The notes below the pieces were generated by a model. That model worked only from the letters and a program-made list of their open reading frames with translations, ran no database searches and had not been told where the DNA came from. DNA of 64,000 bases from Rivularia sp. PCC 7116 (lineage in GTDB: Bacteria; Cyanobacteriota; Cyanobacteriia; Cyanobacteriales; Nostocaceae): assembly GCF_000316665.1 (NCBI RefSeq), contig NC_019678.1, forward strand, positions 8,217,001-8,281,000. Direction: 5' to 3'. Numbering within the stretch: the stretch's first letter is position 1; each line of letters begins with the position of its first letter. The position numbers and the translations under genes are program-made. Shown one piece after another: positions 61,642-64,000 of the stretch.

Positions 61642-62169
61642 ATGAAAAAAATAAACGCGAAACAAAAACAGTGGTTGATTTCCCTGCACGTAGTATTTTC
61701 AGCAATGTGGTTTGGCACGGCTTTGTGCATGATTGCGATCGCGTTGATAAATCGCGATACTCCTAACGGTGATGAACTTTACGCGATTAACTCGGTAATG
61801 AAGCTGTTAGATGACGTTGTGATTATCCCAAGTGCATTCTTTTCTTTATTAAGCGGAGGTTTGCTTTGCTGGTTAACAATTTGGGGATTTTTCAAGCATT
61901 ACTGGGTAATCGCGAAATGGATTGGTACCGTAACATTGATTGTAACCGGTAGCATATGGCTGGGACCTTGGACAAATGCAATGACCGCAATTTCCGCAGA
62001 GCAAAGGTTGCAAGCGTTGCAAAATCCGCTATACGTATTTGACCAAAAAGCTGTTTTTATCGGCGCTATTATTCAAACTTCTTCTCTTTTGTTTATTATT
62101 GCAATTTCCTTTGTCAAGCCTTGGGGTAAAAGAGATAAGAAAATACAAAAACAATCTTCAGCAATCTAG
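61642..62169 (+). CDS. Four-helix membrane protein, possibly DUF2269/CopD-like
   Basis: The start at 61642 (MKKINAKQKQWLISLHVVFSA) gives 175 residues; an earlier in-frame start at 61606 adds 12 unlikely residues. It has four membrane helices with LHVVFSAMWFGTALCMIAI first and GSIWLGPWTNA near 117. The histidine in LHVVFSAMW resembles the heme or copper ligand of DUF2269/CopD-type proteins. The call is tentative. It could be controlled by the MarR regulator just upstream. Confidence 0.55.
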   Translation: MKKINAKQKQWLISLHVVFSAMWFGTALCMIAIALINRDTPNGDELYAINSVMKLLDDVVIIPSAFFSLLSGGLLCWLTIWGFFKHYWVIAKWIGTVTLIVTGSIWLGPWTNAMTAISAEQRLQALQNPLYVFDQKAVFIGAIIQTSSLLFIIAISFVKPWGKRDKKIQKQSSAI

Positions 62170-62192
62170 TAACCAACAAATTTTAGTTATTC

Positions 62193-62317
62193 AGGACTTA
62201 CGCAAGTGTCACAAAGCTCTGGTGGTGCGTGACACTGAAAACGTTGTTACTACGTTCAAAGTTAATCAAAGTGTCACAGCACCCTACAAAGAAAATATGC
62301 CAGTTGTGGCAATTCCT
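62193..62317 (+). mobile_element. MITE-like element, copy 3
   Basis: It begins AGGACTTACGCAA like copies 1 and 2 and keeps the core GGTGCGTGACACTGAA and AGTGTCACAGCACCCTAC, but the right end (GGCAATTCCT) has diverged from TTGCGTAAGTCCT. It starts 24 bases after the stop of the membrane protein gene. Confidence 0.75.
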
Positions 62318-62326
62318 ATTATTGAT

Positions 62327-62369
62327 AAACCTGGTTTTTCAAAAAATCCGGGTTTCTTTATTTTTTTAG
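62327..62369 (+). terminator. Possible terminator after MITE copy 3
   Basis: AAACCTGGTTTTT and AAAATCCGGGTTT pair imperfectly and are followed by CTTTATTTTTTT. It may end transcripts of the MarR/membrane protein region. Confidence 0.45.
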
Positions 62370-62375
62370 ATTTTC

Positions 62376-62710
62376 TATAAATTAGTTTACTTAATTTAAG
62401 AATGCTATAACAATATTGTTCTTTAGCAAAGTTATATGGATTTAAAAGAAAATTTCCTGAGCTAAAACAAGATGCTCCTTCTTTTAAATTATTGCTATCT
62501 ATTTAGATTAAGTAAGTAGGTAAAATTAAATATGAAACCTCACCCTCAATCCCTCTCCTTATTAAGGAGAGGGAAGCCGGAGGTAGGGTGAGGTATTAAT
62601 CTTATATTTAATTACGCCTACCTACTTAGTTAAACTTACATTTACTTATTTCAAATTTTATTAAAAATAGTAAAACTCAAAAAAAATAAGCTCAACTAGC
62701 AAATAAACAC
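62376..62710. other. Intergenic region with CCTCACCC element
   Basis: The element at 62537-62594 is the same type as at 57020 (CCTCACCCTCAATCCC, TCTCCTTATTAAGGAGAG, GGGTGAGG). No gene is supported. Confidence 0.6.
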
Positions 62711-62748
62711 AAAATAAAGGATGAAGCAAAAATCTGAACTTCATCCTT
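62711..62748 (-). terminator. Rho-independent terminator of prs
   Basis: On the minus strand AAGGATGAAG and CTTCATCCTT form a perfect 10-bp stem around a 12-base loop, followed by TATTTTG. It lies about 27 bases after the prs stop codon. Confidence 0.75.
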
Positions 62749-62774
62749 GATAATTAGTTTTTAAAATTTATTAA

Positions 62775-63791
62775 TTAACGAAACATACTGCTTACGGAGT
62801 TATCTTCGTGAATTCGCCAAATAGTTTCTCCTAAAAGGTTAGCAACTGAAAGTTTTACTAACTGCGGAAAGCTGAGATTGTCAGGAAAAGGAATTGTATT
62901 AGTGACAATTACTTCTTCAAACAAACCACTAGACAGCCTTTCTACAGCAGGTGGAGAGAAGACAGCATGAGTCGCACAGGCGTATACCTGACGTGCGCCT
63001 TCTTGACGCAATAAACGCGCTCCCTCAGAAATGGTTCCGGCGGTATCAATCATATCGTCTACCATGATGGCTGTTTTGCCCTTAACGTCACCAACAACGT
63101 TTAAGACTTCAGCAACATTATGTGCTTGACGGCGTTTATCGATAATCGCCAAAGGTGCATCATTCAGTTTTTTCGCAAATGACCTAGCCCTTGCGACACC
63201 ACCTACATCTGGCGAAACAACCACAATATCTGACAAGTTTTTACTAGCCAAATATTCCAGAATGACTGGGGTGCTGTAAACATGGTCTAAGGGAATATCA
63301 AAATAGCCCTGTATTTGTGCCGAATGTAAATCCATTGCCAAAATTCTGTTTGCACCTGCCTGAGTGATCAGGTTGGCAACTAGTTTGGCTGTTATCGACT
63401 CTCTCCCCGCCGTTTTTCTATCGGCACGAGCGTAGCCATAATAAGGAATTACTGCTGTTATTTGCCGCGCAGATGCTCTACGACAAGCATCAATCATAAT
63501 TAGCAATTCCATCAAGTTATCGTTTACAGGATTGCAAGATGGCTGGATTAAATAGACATCACAACCCCGAATTGATTCCTGGATTTGAACGTAAAGTTCT
63601 CCATCTGCAAATCTCTTACGAATCATCGGACCGAGATCCATACCCAAATAATGGGCTACTTCTTGGGATAATTCTAAATTGGCAGAACCAGAGAACAGTC
63701 GTAGACGATGATTTTCTGTCAGCCCCGTTATCGCTGGTTTCACTTTTAAAGTGGGAGTACTCAGCACAGCAGACCCTCGTTGTGCATTCAT
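62775..63791 (-). CDS. prs: Ribose-phosphate pyrophosphokinase (PRPP synthetase)
   Basis: This 338-residue enzyme makes PRPP from ribose 5-phosphate and ATP for nucleotide, histidine and tryptophan synthesis. Motifs are FADGELYVQIQESIRGCDVYLIQ near 60, YYGYARADRK near 119, the LDHVYSTPV region near 170, and the PRPP loop VDDMIDTAGT near 243. The first 25 residues are an extension found in cyanobacterial Prs proteins. It has a good terminator. A complete gene. Confidence 0.96.
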   Translation of the reverse strand: MNAQRGSAVLSTPTLKVKPAITGLTENHRLRLFSGSANLELSQEVAHYLGMDLGPMIRKRFADGELYVQIQESIRGCDVYLIQPSCNPVNDNLMELLIMIDACRRASARQITAVIPYYGYARADRKTAGRESITAKLVANLITQAGANRILAMDLHSAQIQGYFDIPLDHVYSTPVILEYLASKNLSDIVVVSPDVGGVARARSFAKKLNDAPLAIIDKRRQAHNVAEVLNVVGDVKGKTAIMVDDMIDTAGTISEGARLLRQEGARQVYACATHAVFSPPAVERLSSGLFEEVIVTNTIPFPDNLSFPQLVKLSVANLLGETIWRIHEDNSVSSMFR

Positions 63792-64000
63792 TGCAATATT
63801 ATCACGCTGATATTTGACTTATTGAACTTCTATAGTGGCGCATATTCAAATGTTAAAAGTTTCAATGCATTAATTTATATGCTGAAACATTCCTCCATAA
63901 AACTATGCAATACCAGAAAATTTTCTAATCCCCAAAAACAGGCAAACTATTGTCAGCTTAACTGATATTAACTTAGCTTACCAGACCTTTTTTTGTTTTT
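63792..64000. other. Upstream region of prs to window end
   Basis: AT-rich, with no gene supported on either strand. It should contain the prs promoter. Confidence 0.5.

Noticed and set aside
62039-62380. 113-residue plus-strand open frame
   Set aside because: It runs out of frame through the end of the membrane protein gene and across MITE copy 3, so it is a shadow.
1-64000. CRISPR array
   Set aside because: The repeats found are heptamers, hairpins or a 124-bp element. None shows 25-40-base repeats with regular unique spacers.
1-64000. tRNA or rRNA genes
   Set aside because: No cloverleaf with a TTCGA-type T loop or rRNA-like segment was found by eye. A covariance scan would be needed to exclude tRNAs fully.
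1-64000. Complete insertion sequence
   Set aside because: No transposase-like protein was found among the open frames, although MITE-like elements are present.

Overview
The window comes from a filamentous, probably heterocyst-forming cyanobacterium of the Nostocales type. The evidence is many HIP1 octamers (GCGATCGC), PEP-CTERM exported proteins, short tandem heptamer repeats (CCCAATG, TTAGTTA and AACCTTT types) between genes, a GUN4 protein, a cyanobacterial A2-type cytochrome oxidase, and a PatB/CnfR regulator beside that oxidase. No rRNA, tRNA, CRISPR array or transposase gene was found. Species cannot be named from the sequence alone.

Layout. 1-4.6 kb: the start of a VOC protein, then a three-subunit molybdenum hydroxylase (Mo, FAD and 2Fe-2S subunits) on the minus strand. 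5-8 kb: a MATE exporter, an AraC regulator remnant and a VWA-domain protein. 8.5-12 kb: stress and membrane proteins (YsnF/AvaK type, BON lipoprotein, YetF type, fatty-acid hydroxylase type, NADAR). 12-16.3 kb: a LysR regulator divergent from a likely operon of alpha/beta hydrolase, VOC protein and two membrane proteins, with a 22-bp direct repeat between them that may be the operator. 16.5-20.5 kb: a DUF5682 protein (usual partner of the VWA protein 8.5 kb away), a Phd/PIN toxin-antitoxin pair and a membrane protein. 20.8-27 kb: a large SrfB-like actin/Hsp70-fold ATPase and a dynamin-like GTPase, probably co-transcribed.

27.6-29.7 kb: two PEP-CTERM proteins. 30.4-40 kb is a nitrogen-fixation and respiration neighbourhood: a nitrogenase-associated ArsC-like protein, a cupin dioxygenase-like protein, two tandem helical paralogues, the oxidase operon ctaC-ctaD-ctaE, and patB/cnfR on the opposite strand across a 1.5-kb AT-rich gap. 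The arrangement matches, as I recall it, the patB-cox2 locus of Anabaena PCC 7120, where the oxidase protects nitrogenase in heterocysts.

40-51 kb: an exo/endonuclease/phosphatase-fold protein, an unknown 390-aa protein, two PEP-CTERM paralogues (one with an internal decayed PEP-CTERM tail), cysK, and small genes of unknown role. 51-57 kb: polysaccharide deacetylase, a MalK/UgpC-type ABC ATPase, gun4, icd, and a small DUF6888/DUF6887-like pair flanked by direct repeats. 57.4-60.7 kb: a membrane-anchored protein with a putative extracytoplasmic array of about eleven 35-aa HEAT repeats and a C-terminal NACHT-type NTPase, the best candidate for an undescribed sensing or defence system. 60.8-64 kb: a MarR regulator, a membrane protein and prs.

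Non-coding DNA is rich in small repeats: a 124-bp MITE-like element with AGGACTTACGCAA ends (three full copies and one core copy), several hairpin families, and heptamer arrays, one of which lies in frame inside the DUF5682 gene.
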